A DNA stretch of 62,078 nucleotides from positions 1 through 62,078 of the forward strand of contig NZ_AKJT01000039.1 in NCBI RefSeq assembly GCF_000282195.1, read 5' to 3'. Positions 15,893 to 24,371 of this stretch are shown piece by piece (the stretch's first letter is position 1; each line of letters begins with the position of its first letter). The DNA is from Pseudomonas sp. GM18 (GTDB lineage: Bacteria > Pseudomonadota > Gammaproteobacteria > Pseudomonadales > Pseudomonadaceae). The notes under the pieces were generated by a model, which was given only the letters and a program-made list of their open reading frames with translations, had not been told where the DNA came from and searched no databases. The translations under genes were made by a program, and so were the position numbers.

Positions 15893-18787
15893 TTATTGGC
15901 AAGCTTCGCAATCCGGCTCGTCGATGGCGCAGGCCTTCGGCACTGGCGCAGGACCGGCCGGGGCTGCCAGGACCGAGTCGTCACCGTGGTTGCCGCCGCT
16001 GGAAACAGCGTTCAGCTTACCGGTGTTGATGGTCGACTTCTCGGTGCTGGTCGCGGCCAGGGCACGGAGGTAGTAGGTGGTTTTCAGACCACGGTACCAG
16101 GCCATGCGGTAGGTCACGTCCAGCTTCTTGCCCGAAGCGCCGGCGATGTACAGGTTCAGCGACTGAGCCTGGTCGATCCACTTCTGGCGACGGCTGGCGG
16201 CGTCGACGATCCACTTGGTGTCCACTTCGAAGGCAGTCGCGTAGAGCTCTTTGAGTTCTTGCGGGATGCGCTCGATCTGCTGCACCGAACCGTCGTAGTA
16301 CTTCAGGTCGTTGATCATGACCGAGTCCCACAGGCCACGAGCCTTCAGGTCGCGAACCAGGTACGGGTTGATCACGGTGAATTCGCCCGACAGGTTCGAT
16401 TTCACATAGAGGTTCTGGTAGGTCGGTTCGATCGACTGCGACACGCCGGTGATGTTGGCGATGGTTGCGGTCGGTGCGATGGCCATGATGTTGGAGTTAC
16501 GAATGCCTTTCTGTACACGGGCGCGAACCGGTGCCCAGTCCAGGGTTTCGTTCAGGTCAACGTCGATGTACTTCTGGCCACGCTGCTCGATCAGGATCTG
16601 TTGCGAATCCAGCGGCAGGATGCCTTTGGACCACAGCGAACCCTGGAACGTCTCGTAGGCGCCACGTTCGTCAGCCAGGTCGCAGGACGCCTGGATCGCG
16701 TAGTAGCTGACCGCTTCCATCGATTTGTCGGCGAACTCGACGGCAGCGTCGGAACCGTAAGGGATGTGCTGCAGGTACAAAGCGTCCTGGAAGCCCATGA
16801 TGCCCAGGCCGACCGGACGGTGCTTGAAGTTGGAGTTCTTCGCTTGCGGCACCGAGTAGTAGTTGATGTCGATCACGTTATCGAGCATGCGCACGGCGGT
16901 GTTCACGGTGCGTTGCAGCTTGGCGGTGTCCAGCTTGCCGTCGACGATGTGGTTCGGCAGGTTGATCGAGCCCAGGTTGCAAACGGCGATCTCGTCCTTG
17001 TTGGTGTTCAAGGTGATCTCGGTGCACAGGTTCGAGCTGTGAACCACGCCTACGTGCTGCTGCGGGCTGCGCAGGTTGCACGGGTCTTTGAAGGTCAGCC
17101 ATGGGTGGCCGGTTTCAAACAGCATGGACAGCATTTTGCGCCACAGGTCTTTGGCCTGGATGGTCTTGAACAGCTTGACCTTGCCCGGGTACTCGGTCAG
17201 GGCTTCGTAGTACTCGTAACGCTCTTCGAAGGCCTTGCCGGTCAGGTCGTGCAGGTCCGGTACTTCGGACGGCGAGAACAGGGTCCACTTGCCGTCATCG
17301 AAGACACGCTTCATGAACAGGTCAGGGATCCAGTTGGCGGTGTTCATGTCGTGGGTACGACGGCGGTCATCACCGGTGTTCTTGCGCAGCTCGATGAACT
17401 CTTCGATGTCCATGTGCCAGGTTTCCAGGTAGGCACAGACAGCGCCTTTGCGCTTGCCACCCTGGTTAACGGCGACGGCGGTGTCGTTCACCACTTTCAG
17501 GAACGGCACGACGCCCTGGGATTTGCCGTTGGTGCCCTTGATGTACGAACCCAGCGCACGAACCGGGGTCCAGTCGTTGCCCAGGCCGCCTGCGAATTTC
17601 GACAACATGGCGTTGTCGTGGATCGCGTGGTAGATGCCCGACAGGTCATCCGGCACGGTGGTCAGGTAGCAGCTCGACAGCTGTGGACGCAGGGTACCGG
17701 CGTTGAACAGGGTTGGGGTCGAGGACATGTAGTCGAAGGACGACAACAGGTTGTAGAACTCGATCGCACGGTCTTCTTTGTGCTTCTCTTCGATTGCCAG
17801 GCCCATGGCCACGCGCATGAAGAAAATCTGTGGCAGTTCGAAGCGGATACCGTCCTTGTGGATGAAGTAACGGTCGTACAGGGTTTGCAGGCCCAGGTAC
17901 GTGAACTGCTGATCGCGCTCGTGGTTGATCGCCTTGCCGAGTTTTTCCAGGTCGAAGGACGCCAGAACCGGGTTCAGCAATTCGAATTCGATACCTTTGG
18001 CGATGTACGCGGGCAGTGCCTTGGCGTACAGGTCGACCATTTCGTGGTGGGTCGCGCTGTCGGCGACACCGAGGAAGCCCAGGCCTTCGGCACGCAGGGT
18101 GTCCATCAGCAGGCGGGCGGTCACGAACGAGTAGTTCGGCTCACGCTCGACCAGCGTACGGGCAGTCATCACCAGGGCGGTGTTGACGTCGGTCAGGGCC
18201 ACGCCGTCGTACAGGTTTTTCAGGGTTTCGCGCTGGATCAGCTCGCCGTCGACTTCTTCCAGGCCTTCGCATGCTTCGGTGACGATGGTGTTCAGGCGAC
18301 CCATGTCCAGCGGTGCGAGGCTGCCATCGGCGCGGGTGATGCGGATCGATGGGTGAGCGTTGACGGCTTCTTCGGCAGGGGTGTGCGCTGCGCGCTCTTT
18401 GGCGCGGGAGTCACGGTAGATCACGTAGTCGCGGGCTACTTTCTGCTCGCCGGCACGCATCAGGGCCAGTTCGACCTGGTCCTGGATTTCTTCGATGTGG
18501 ATGGTGCCGCCTGAAGGCATGCGACGCTTGAAGGTCGCGGTGACTTGTTCGGTCAGGCGGGCAACGGTGTCGTGGATTCGCGACGAAGCGGCAGCGGTGC
18601 CGCCCTCAACTGCAAGAAACGCTTTGGTGATGGCGACGGTGATTTTGTCATCGGTGTAAGGAACGACAGTGCCGTTACGCTTGATCACGCGCAGTTGGCC
18701 AGGCGCGGTGGCGGACAGATCCGAATTCGAATCGGCGGCCTGCGGCAAGGTGCCCTGCGGGTTCTCGCGAGTTGTGTCGGTTTGCAT
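15893..18787 (-). CDS. nrdA: Class Ia ribonucleoside-diphosphate reductase, alpha subunit NrdA
   Basis: The 964-residue catalytic subunit makes dNDPs from NDPs and needs the radical subunit NrdB. The long N-terminus (about 1-240) fits two ATP-cone allosteric domains (LRVIKRNGTVVPYTDDKI, then a second copy), as in P. aeruginosa NrdA. Catalytic residues are visible: Cys373 (SSCYLTT), Cys588 with the Glu two residues on (NLCTEIT) and Cys603 (AVCNLGS). The C-terminal tail carries the redox Cys pair region CAIDEPDCEACQ. The ATG at 18787 (MQTDTTRENP) is preferred over 18805 because GTGGAG lies about 10 nt upstream. nrdB is not next to it. Confidence 0.96.
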   Translation of the reverse strand: MQTDTTRENPQGTLPQAADSNSDLSATAPGQLRVIKRNGTVVPYTDDKITVAITKAFLAVEGGTAAASSRIHDTVARLTEQVTATFKRRMPSGGTIHIEEIQDQVELALMRAGEQKVARDYVIYRDSRAKERAAHTPAEEAVNAHPSIRITRADGSLAPLDMGRLNTIVTEACEGLEEVDGELIQRETLKNLYDGVALTDVNTALVMTARTLVEREPNYSFVTARLLMDTLRAEGLGFLGVADSATHHEMVDLYAKALPAYIAKGIEFELLNPVLASFDLEKLGKAINHERDQQFTYLGLQTLYDRYFIHKDGIRFELPQIFFMRVAMGLAIEEKHKEDRAIEFYNLLSSFDYMSSTPTLFNAGTLRPQLSSCYLTTVPDDLSGIYHAIHDNAMLSKFAGGLGNDWTPVRALGSYIKGTNGKSQGVVPFLKVVNDTAVAVNQGGKRKGAVCAYLETWHMDIEEFIELRKNTGDDRRRTHDMNTANWIPDLFMKRVFDDGKWTLFSPSEVPDLHDLTGKAFEERYEYYEALTEYPGKVKLFKTIQAKDLWRKMLSMLFETGHPWLTFKDPCNLRSPQQHVGVVHSSNLCTEITLNTNKDEIAVCNLGSINLPNHIVDGKLDTAKLQRTVNTAVRMLDNVIDINYYSVPQAKNSNFKHRPVGLGIMGFQDALYLQHIPYGSDAAVEFADKSMEAVSYYAIQASCDLADERGAYETFQGSLWSKGILPLDSQQILIEQRGQKYIDVDLNETLDWAPVRARVQKGIRNSNIMAIAPTATIANITGVSQSIEPTYQNLYVKSNLSGEFTVINPYLVRDLKARGLWDSVMINDLKYYDGSVQQIERIPQELKELYATAFEVDTKWIVDAASRRQKWIDQAQSLNLYIAGASGKKLDVTYRMAWYRGLKTTYYLRALAATSTEKSTINTGKLNAVSSGGNHGDDSVLAAPAGPAPVPKACAIDEPDCEACQ

Positions 18788-18820
18788 GGGGGGGTATCTC
18801 CACATTCTCTATGTTTGTTT

Positions 18821-18839
18821 GGGCACCATCACGGTGCCC
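18821..18839 (-). promoter_or_regulatory. Hairpin in the nrdA leader
   Basis: GGGCACC/GGTGCCC is a perfect 7-bp stem with a 5-nt loop, 34-52 nt upstream of the nrdA ATG. It is not followed by a T tract, so it is not an intrinsic terminator. It may affect leader stability or bind a regulator. Confidence 0.5.
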
Positions 18840-19152
18840 ACCGTTCTGTCCTGAAGCACTACAACCGGCGGGGGCCGGGCATACCAACTTCGGGACAGAT
18901 CAGGAAGGGGGCTATCGGGCGCCGCTTCCATGCCGAAGTCTTTGGTGTCACGCCTTGGGGCCTGAAACCGAATTCCGTTTTGGGCGGCAGTAAATGACTG
19001 CAACACCCGTACCGTTATCGCCGTTTCGGGCTTAAAAACAGTAGCCATCCGCACGCGCGGTTTGGTCTTTCGAAAATACGTTTGGTTCAACCGGAAAGAG
19101 GCAATAAAAGCGCTTGAAATCGGTGTCCGGTTTGTGTTTGGTTTTTGGCATG

Positions 19153-19172
19153 AAACCCTACATGTAGGGTTT
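19153..19172. promoter_or_regulatory. Perfect 20-bp palindrome, NrdR-box-like
   Basis: AAACCCTACATGTAGGGTTT is a perfect palindrome. Its inner 16 bp match 12 of 16 positions of the NrdR consensus ACACTATATATAGTGT. It is followed on plus by more T residues, so it could also fold as a terminator, but no plus-strand gene ends there. Confidence 0.5.
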
Positions 19173-19227
19173 TTTTTGCGCCGAGGTACAAGATAATGCG
19201 TTTTGGAGGGTGTTGCAACGTACTGCC

Positions 19228-19236
19228 TGTGGATAA
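19228..19236. promoter_or_regulatory. DnaA box upstream of nrdA
   Basis: TGTGGATAA is the exact complement of the DnaA consensus TTATCCACA. DnaA regulates nrdAB in E. coli (established). Here it lies about 440 bp upstream of the nrdA ATG and 56 bp beyond the palindrome. Confidence 0.6.
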
Positions 19237-19402
19237 ACCTGTGCGTAAATTGTGTGTGAAAGAGGGAACAGGCGTGTAGGCCGCGACCTAGCTGGAGCCG
19301 ACCATTTTTCACTGATTTTCAGCGACAGAAAACAGTCATCCGGATTTTTAAGGGCGCGAACCCTATCACAAAAAACCGTTGTGTCCGAACGCATTTACCG
19401 GC

Positions 19403-19431
19403 TTGTGTTCCAGACGTGTGGCGTTTATACA
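19403..19431 (+). promoter_or_regulatory. Sigma-70-like promoter of the RstA-like operon
   Basis: TTGTGT (19403-19408), a 17-bp spacer, then TATACA (19426-19431). It gives a leader of about 90 nt before the GTG start at 19528. Confidence 0.45.
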
Positions 19432-19527
19432 ATCGGCCCATGCAGATGCATTCTTATCCTCCCCAATCATTACAAAAAGACGGGCGGATCCTTCCTTAAG
19501 CAGTGGTGTTGGCAAGCAGAGGTCATC

Positions 19528-20241
19528 GTGGAGCAAGAAGCCTGGCAGGTATTGATTGTCGAAGACGACCAGCGTCTGGCCGAACTGACCCGCGATTACC
19601 TGGAAACCAACGGCCTGCGAGTATCGATCGAGGGCAATGGCGCCCTGGCCGCGGCACGCATCATCAAGGAGAAGCCGGACCTGGTGATTCTCGACCTGAT
19701 GCTCCCCGGCGAAGATGGCCTGAACATTTGCCGCAAGGTCCGTGACAAATATGACGGGCCGATCCTGATGCTCACCGCGCGCACCGATGACACCGATCAG
19801 ATTCTTGGCCTGGACCTGGGCGCCGACGACTACGTTTGCAAACCGGTGCGCCCACGTTTATTGCTCGCGCGTATTCAGGCCCTGCTGCGGCGTAGCGAAG
19901 CGCCTGAAGCCGCCCCGGAAAAACTCCGGCGCCTGCAGTTCGGCCCGTTGGTGGTGGACAACGCACTGCGCGAAGCCTGGTTGCATGACAACGGCATCGA
20001 GCTGACCAGTGCCGAGTTCGATTTGCTCTGGCTGCTGGTGGCCAATGCCGGGCGTATTCTTTCCCGCGAAGAAATTTTCACCGCGCTGCGCGGTATCGGT
20101 TATGACGGCCAGGACCGCTCCATCGACGTGCGCATCTCGCGCATCCGCCCCAAGATCGGCGATGACCCGGAGCATCCGCGGCTAATCAAGACCATCCGCA
20201 GCAAAGGCTATTTGTTCGTGCCGGAAGCCTGCACGCTGTGA
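19528..20241 (+). CDS. OmpR-family response regulator, RstA-like
   Basis: The 237-residue protein has a receiver domain with phospho-acceptor Asp56 in VILDLMLPGEDG, Thr in MLTART and Lys in VCKPV. A C-terminal winged-helix Trans_reg_C domain contains LTSAEFDLLWLLVANAG and IRSKGYLFV. The start is GTG at 19528 with AGAGG 8 nt upstream; upstream extension lacks any family similarity. It overlaps the sensor gene (GTGA). The pair matches RstA/RstB and occupies the place of PA1157-PA1158 beside nrdA. Regulon unknown. Confidence 0.9.
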   Translation: MEQEAWQVLIVEDDQRLAELTRDYLETNGLRVSIEGNGALAAARIIKEKPDLVILDLMLPGEDGLNICRKVRDKYDGPILMLTARTDDTDQILGLDLGADDYVCKPVRPRLLLARIQALLRRSEAPEAAPEKLRRLQFGPLVVDNALREAWLHDNGIELTSAEFDLLWLLVANAGRILSREEIFTALRGIGYDGQDRSIDVRISRIRPKIGDDPEHPRLIKTIRSKGYLFVPEACTL

Positions 20242-21848
20242 ACTCGATCTTCCTGCGTATTTATGGCGGCATGTGCGCGGCGCTGATTCTGGTGGCCGTG
20301 CTCGGCGTGCTGGCCTTGCACCTGCTTAACCAGGTGCGCAGCGAACAGTACCGCGAGCGCCTGGCCCACGGTACGTTCTCGCTGATGGCCGATAACCTGC
20401 AACCGATGAACGAAACCGAGCGCCACCGAGCCTTGCTGTTGTGGGAGCGCTTGCTCGGGATTCCGCTGGCGCTGAAGACGTTCCCCCAGACCGACCTCGA
20501 CCTGACCCAGCGCACCCGCGTGCTGCACGGCCAGGCACTGGTGGAGCAGACCGGCCCGCACGCGGCGAAGGTTTATCGCCTGGTCAGCGACAAGGAACAA
20601 CTGGTGCTCACCGGTGAAGTCCAGCAGATCAGCGAGCAACTGGCGCGAGCGACTATTTACCTGCTGGCCGATGAACTGGTGCGCTACCCGGTGGCCGAGC
20701 AGCCCAAGCGCCTGGCGCAGTTAAAGGAAGAGAAGGGCTTTGGCTTCGATCTGCGGCTGGTGACGGTCGATCAGGCCGACATGGACGAAGACCAGAGCCG
20801 CCGCGTATCCGAAGGCGACACAGTGATGGCGTTGGGCAAGGGCGGCGATTCGATCCGGGTGTTTGCCGGCATGGTCGGTACGCCGTGGGTGCTGGAAATC
20901 GGCCCGCTGTATCAGATGAATCCTTACCCGCCCGAGTGGCTGGTGCTGATCGCGGCGCTTGGCTTGAGCCTGATTGGTTTGATTGTCTATCTGTTGGTGC
21001 GGCAACTGGAGCGCCGTTTGCGCGGGCTGGAAGCCGCCGCCACGCGCATTGCCAAGGGCAGCCTGGAAACCCGCGTACCGGCACGCGGCGCCGACTCGGT
21101 GGGGCGGCTGGCCTCGGCGTTCAATGGCATGGCCGAGCACTTGCAACAATTGTTGGCGATTCAGCGAGAGCTGGTGCGCGCCGTGTCCCACGAATTGCGC
21201 ACACCGGTGGCGCGCTTGCGTTTTGGTTTGGAAATGATCGGCTCGGCCACCACGCCGCAAGCGCTGGAGAAATACCGCGAGGGTATGGACCATGATATCG
21301 AGGACCTCGATCGGCTAGTCGACGAGATGCTCACCTATGCCCGGCTGGAGCAGGGCTCGCCGGCGCTGAATTTCCAGCGGATCGATCTGGACGCGTTGGT
21401 CAATCAGGTGATCGAGGAACTGGCGCCTCTGCGTGCCGAGGTCACGGTACAGCGTGGCTTGTGCCTGTCGGCCGCCGATTGTGACGGCGCCTGGGTCGAG
21501 GCAGAGCCGCGCTACTTGCACCGGGCGTTGCAGAATCTGGTGAGCAACGCCATGCGCCACGCCCATTCACGGGTGACCGTCAGCTATCAGGTGGGGCAGC
21601 AGCGCTGTCGGGTGGATGTGGAGGATGACGGGCCGGGCGTGCCGGAAACCGCGTGGGAGAAAATCTTCACCCCGTTCCTGCGCCTCGACGACAGCCGCAC
21701 CCGTGCCTCGGGTGGGCATGGGCTGGGATTGTCGATCGTGCGGCGGATCATCCATTGGCACGACGGGCGAGCGTTGATCAGCAAGAGCAAAAGCCTGGGC
21801 GGGGCGTGTTTCAGTTTGAGCTGGCCGAGGAATCAGGAGCGGCGTTGA
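20238..21848 (+). CDS. Sensor histidine kinase, RstB-like
   Basis: The 536-residue membrane kinase has TM1 at about 8-30, a periplasmic domain of about 190 residues and TM2 at about 232-255. Then come a HAMP linker, HisKA with phospho-His318 (AVSHELRTPVARL) and HATPase_c (NLVSNAMRHA, DDGPGVP, GHGLGLSIV). The GTG start at 20238 overlaps the regulator stop by four bases, so the two are cotranscribed. The ligand is not known; RstB-like sensors respond to acid or divalent cations in enterobacteria, which may not hold here. Confidence 0.9.
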   Translation: MNSIFLRIYGGMCAALILVAVLGVLALHLLNQVRSEQYRERLAHGTFSLMADNLQPMNETERHRALLLWERLLGIPLALKTFPQTDLDLTQRTRVLHGQALVEQTGPHAAKVYRLVSDKEQLVLTGEVQQISEQLARATIYLLADELVRYPVAEQPKRLAQLKEEKGFGFDLRLVTVDQADMDEDQSRRVSEGDTVMALGKGGDSIRVFAGMVGTPWVLEIGPLYQMNPYPPEWLVLIAALGLSLIGLIVYLLVRQLERRLRGLEAAATRIAKGSLETRVPARGADSVGRLASAFNGMAEHLQQLLAIQRELVRAVSHELRTPVARLRFGLEMIGSATTPQALEKYREGMDHDIEDLDRLVDEMLTYARLEQGSPALNFQRIDLDALVNQVIEELAPLRAEVTVQRGLCLSAADCDGAWVEAEPRYLHRALQNLVSNAMRHAHSRVTVSYQVGQQRCRVDVEDDGPGVPETAWEKIFTPFLRLDDSRTRASGGHGLGLSIVRRIIHWHDGRALISKSKSLGGACFSLSWPRNQERR

Positions 21849-21862
21849 AATTGGGCACATGA

Positions 21863-21998
21863 CCCGTAGCAGCTGGCGAAGCCTGCGTTCGGCTGCGAAG
21901 CAGTCGTAAATCCTGAGCACGCGATTTGCCTGAAACACCGCAGTGTATGGTTTGACGACTGCTTCGCAGCCGAACGCAGGCTTCGCCAGCTGCTACGG
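21863..21998. repeat. REPIN-type inverted repeat (GTAGCAGCTGGCGAAGC class)
   Basis: Arms at 21863-21908 and 21953-21998 are inverted copies of about 46 bp beginning CCGTAGCAGCTGGCGAAGCC, around a roughly 45-bp loop. It lies between the convergent sensor kinase gene and pcpS. The same class recurs at 39216-39346 and at the right edge from about 62000. Confidence 0.88.
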
Positions 21999-22004
21999 GG
22001 GGCT

Positions 22005-22739
22005 TCAGGCTTTGATACTGACCAGACTCAACAACTGCCCATCCATCACGACAAACTGCGCATCCAGCTCGGTGCCGCTACGCCATTCAGTGGACAGGTC
22101 GGTCAGCAACCGCAACCGCACTTCACCGCCTTCACTCCACTCCAGCACTTCGGCGTGTTCGAAGTAGAAGCGCTTTTGGACGATCGGGTAGAGCGCCTTG
22201 AACAGGCTTTCCTTCACCGAAAACGTCAGAGTCACCACCATCGCCAACTGATCGCGAGCCCCGGCGGCCATGCGCTGCAACTCAGGCCCGGTGAGAATTT
22301 CCCCGGCCAGGCGTTCGGCCCGTTCTGCGTCGAGCAGGTTTTCCAGGTCCATCCCCAAACCGCGCCAATGGGCCTTGTTCGCGACAATCGCCGCGGCCCG
22401 ACCGGTGCTGTGGGTGATCGAACCGGTGATATGCGCGGGCCACACCGGTGCGCGGTCGTCGCCGATGGCCGGAATGAAGCTCAGCCCTTCAAGTTGTTGC
22501 AACGCGGCCCGAGCGCAGACCCGTCCGGCGAGAAACTCGGCCTGACGCTTGGCCACCGAACGCTGGATGCTCGCGGGCGGCTCGATGGCGCTGCGCTGGA
22601 AATCATCGCTGGCCAGTTGCTTGGTATCGAAGTGGGTGCCCAGCAGGACCGTATCGGGCAGCACAAACGGCAGCGGCCAATGGGCGTCGAGCGGGGTGCA
22701 GCAGGCGGGTAGGGCGGGGACGGGATTCATGACGGGCAT
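22005..22739 (-). CDS. pcpS: 4'-phosphopantetheinyl transferase PcpS
   Basis: The 244-residue Sfp-type enzyme transfers phosphopantetheine from CoA to carrier proteins of fatty acid and non-ribosomal synthesis. Visible signatures are KRQAEFLAGRVCARAAL, ITGSITHSTGRAAAIV, RGLGMDLENLL (Mg-binding Asp) and FSVKESLFKALYPIVQKRFYF. It closely follows the known P. aeruginosa PcpS in length and sequence. The MPVMNP start at 22739 is chosen by alignment with the MRAMN start of that protein. Pseudomonas often uses this single enzyme for both primary and secondary metabolism. Confidence 0.93.
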   Translation of the reverse strand: MPVMNPVPALPACCTPLDAHWPLPFVLPDTVLLGTHFDTKQLASDDFQRSAIEPPASIQRSVAKRQAEFLAGRVCARAALQQLEGLSFIPAIGDDRAPVWPAHITGSITHSTGRAAAIVANKAHWRGLGMDLENLLDAERAERLAGEILTGPELQRMAAGARDQLAMVVTLTFSVKESLFKALYPIVQKRFYFEHAEVLEWSEGGEVRLRLLTDLSTEWRSGTELDAQFVVMDGQLLSLVSIKA

Positions 22740-22775
22740 TTTGCCGGGTTGCCTTGAGGCTGGGTAGTCCCAAGG

Positions 22776-22807
22776 TGATCGTTCCCATGCGAGCGTGGGA
22801 ACGATCA
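22776..22807. repeat. REP-like hairpin
   Basis: TGATCGTTCCCA/TGGGAACGATCA is a perfect 12-bp inverted repeat with an 8-nt loop. It is of the GATCGTTCCCACGC class also seen at 27292, 31402 and 36704. It abuts the 3' end of the dienelactone hydrolase gene. Confidence 0.85.
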
Positions 22808-22812
22808 CTGTG

Positions 22813-23604
22813 TCAGCCAAAGATCTTCTTGAAAAACGCCTGCATGTCCGCCCACGATTTTTCATCGGCGGCCTTGTTGTAACCAATGTCCGGCCCGCCA
22901 TGATCGCCATGGCTCAGACGATCCGCATCAGGGTTGCTGAACCCATGCTTGGCGCCTTCGAGGCTGACGAATTTATAGTCGGCACCGGCCTTGTCCATTT
23001 CCGCCTTGAACGCCGTCACGTTTTCCGCCGTCACCATGCTGTCCAGCGCGCCATGCTCCACCAGGATTTTCGCTTTCACGCTGCCGGGCGTTGCCGGCGT
23101 ATTGGTCGCCAGCGCACCGTGGAAACTCACCACGCCCACCAGTGGCAAGCCCTGCCGCGCGGCATCCAGCACCACCTTGCCACCGAAGCAATAACCGATG
23201 CCCGCCAGTTTGGCCGGATCGGTCTGTGGCTGTTTCTTCAGCAAATCGAGCCCGGCCTGAAACCGCGCGCTGGCTGCTGCGCTGTCCTTCGACGCTGCTT
23301 GCATGAACGCCATGGCGTCCTTGGGGTGTTCGGTGTTCTTGCCGTCGCCATACATGTCGATCGCCAGCGCGCTGTAGCCCAGACCGGCCAGATCGCGGGC
23401 GCGCCGCTTGGCGTAGTCGTTGAGCCCCCACCATTCATGCACCACCACCACGCCCGGGCGCGGGCCTTTGATGGCGTCGTCGTAGGCGTAATAGCCGATC
23501 AGTTTTGTGCCATCGGCACTTTGATAGGGAATTTCCTGGGTCTTGATGGCGGCCTGGCTGAGCCCGCTCACGGCCAGCAATACAAGGGCGAGGAACACAC
23601 GCAT
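22813..23604 (-). CDS. Dienelactone hydrolase family protein, exported
   Basis: The 263-residue alpha/beta hydrolase starts with a signal peptide (about 1-18, ending GLSQA). The catalytic triad of the family is visible: Cys139 in GIGYCFGGK, Asp in HGALDSMV and His in EGAKHGFSNP. AAGGAG precedes the ATG at 23604. It matches the position of PA1166 next to pcpS. The natural substrate is unknown; no aromatic degradation genes are nearby, so a role in chlorocatechol breakdown is unlikely. Confidence 0.88.
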   Translation of the reverse strand: MRVFLALVLLAVSGLSQAAIKTQEIPYQSADGTKLIGYYAYDDAIKGPRPGVVVVHEWWGLNDYAKRRARDLAGLGYSALAIDMYGDGKNTEHPKDAMAFMQAASKDSAAASARFQAGLDLLKKQPQTDPAKLAGIGYCFGGKVVLDAARQGLPLVGVVSFHGALATNTPATPGSVKAKILVEHGALDSMVTAENVTAFKAEMDKAGADYKFVSLEGAKHGFSNPDADRLSHGDHGGPDIGYNKAADEKSWADMQAFFKKIFG

Positions 23605-23651
23605 GGTTGAATCTCCTTATAAAAAAACGCCAAGACAGCGTAGTCGATTTG

Positions 23652-23679
23652 ATTCAGCTCAGGTTCAGAGTGCGTTCAG
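23652..23679 (+). promoter_or_regulatory. PhoP box of oprH-phoPQ (three phased hexamers)
   Basis: GTTCAG (23663-23668), five bases, GTTCAG (23674-23679) fits the Pseudomonas PhoP direct-repeat box. A third copy, ATTCAG at 23652-23657, keeps the same 11-bp phase. It lies 73-100 bp before the oprH ATG, so the whole operon should respond to low Mg. Confidence 0.8.
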
Positions 23680-23751
23680 GGGGCGTACAGGGTGAGGTCA
23701 GTAACCTTGCCCCGTACCCAAAAAGCACATAGCGCATGAGGAAATTCCCCA

Positions 23752-24354
23752 ATGACTACTTTGAAAAAACTGCTGCTGGCTTTCACCGTGATGGGCGCCA
23801 GTGTTGCCGCCCACGCCGACACCACCAATTTCGCCGGCCTGACATTTGGCCAGACCAGCGACAAGGTTAAAAAATCCAACGCCCTGAACGACAACCTCAA
23901 CCACCCGAACGCCGACGGTGTGATCGGCAAGGACAACACTTGGGGGTTGCGTGTGGGCCAGCAAGACAGCCAGGGCCGCTACTACGCCACTTACGACAAC
24001 GTGTCGGGCTCGCATAATGGCATTAAACTGCGTCAGGAAAACCTGCTGGGCAGCTACGATCTGTTCTACCCGGTGGGTGGCAGCACCAAACTGTTCGGCG
24101 GTGCCACGGCCGGTTTGACCAAAATGACCCAAGAATCGCCAGGCTTCAGCCGCGACAGCGACGTCGGTTACGCCGTTGGCGGTCAGGTCGGTGTATTGCA
24201 GCAAGTTTCGCAGAACACCTCGGTCGAGCTGGGTTACCGTTACCTGCGCAGCAACGCCAGCACCGAAATGAGCGAGCGCGGCGGCAGCAAACAGGGTTCG
24301 CTGGACTTGACCAGCAGCGCCCAGACGTACCTGTCCGCCAACTACGCTTTCTAA
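23752..24354 (+). CDS. oprH: Outer membrane protein OprH
   Basis: The 200-residue protein has a clear signal peptide (about 1-22, ending AHA) and alternating beta strands of an 8-stranded barrel, ending YLSANYAF with the C-terminal Phe of outer membrane proteins. OprH stabilises LPS under low Mg by cross-linking in place of divalent cations. GAGGAA precedes the ATG. First gene of oprH-phoP-phoQ, as in P. aeruginosa. Confidence 0.92.
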   Translation: MTTLKKLLLAFTVMGASVAAHADTTNFAGLTFGQTSDKVKKSNALNDNLNHPNADGVIGKDNTWGLRVGQQDSQGRYYATYDNVSGSHNGIKLRQENLLGSYDLFYPVGGSTKLFGGATAGLTKMTQESPGFSRDSDVGYAVGGQVGVLQQVSQNTSVELGYRYLRSNASTEMSERGGSKQGSLDLTSSAQTYLSANYAF

Positions 24355-24371
24355 ACAGCGTTTGGTTGCCA

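Larger units (their letters stand above)
18788..19527. other. 740-bp nrdA regulatory region shared with the RstA-like operon
   Basis: No supported gene is present. It contains a GC-rich hairpin in the nrdA leader (18821-18839), a perfect 20-bp palindrome (19153-19172), a consensus DnaA box (19228-19236) and a sigma-70-like promoter for the divergent regulator operon (19403-19431). Confidence 0.7.

Noticed and set aside
15896..18514. 872-codon open frame on the plus strand opposite nrdA
   Set aside because: It is a shadow of GC-rich nrdA codons; the translation has no family signature and the minus frame is unmistakable NrdA.
19252..19527. N-terminal extension of the RstA-like regulator
   Set aside because: The extension covers the predicted promoter and DnaA region and has no similarity to regulators; GTG at 19528 has a good ribosome binding site.
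22740..22910. Extended start of pcpS
   Set aside because: The extension passes through a REP hairpin and into the neighbouring gene; homology begins at MPVMNP.
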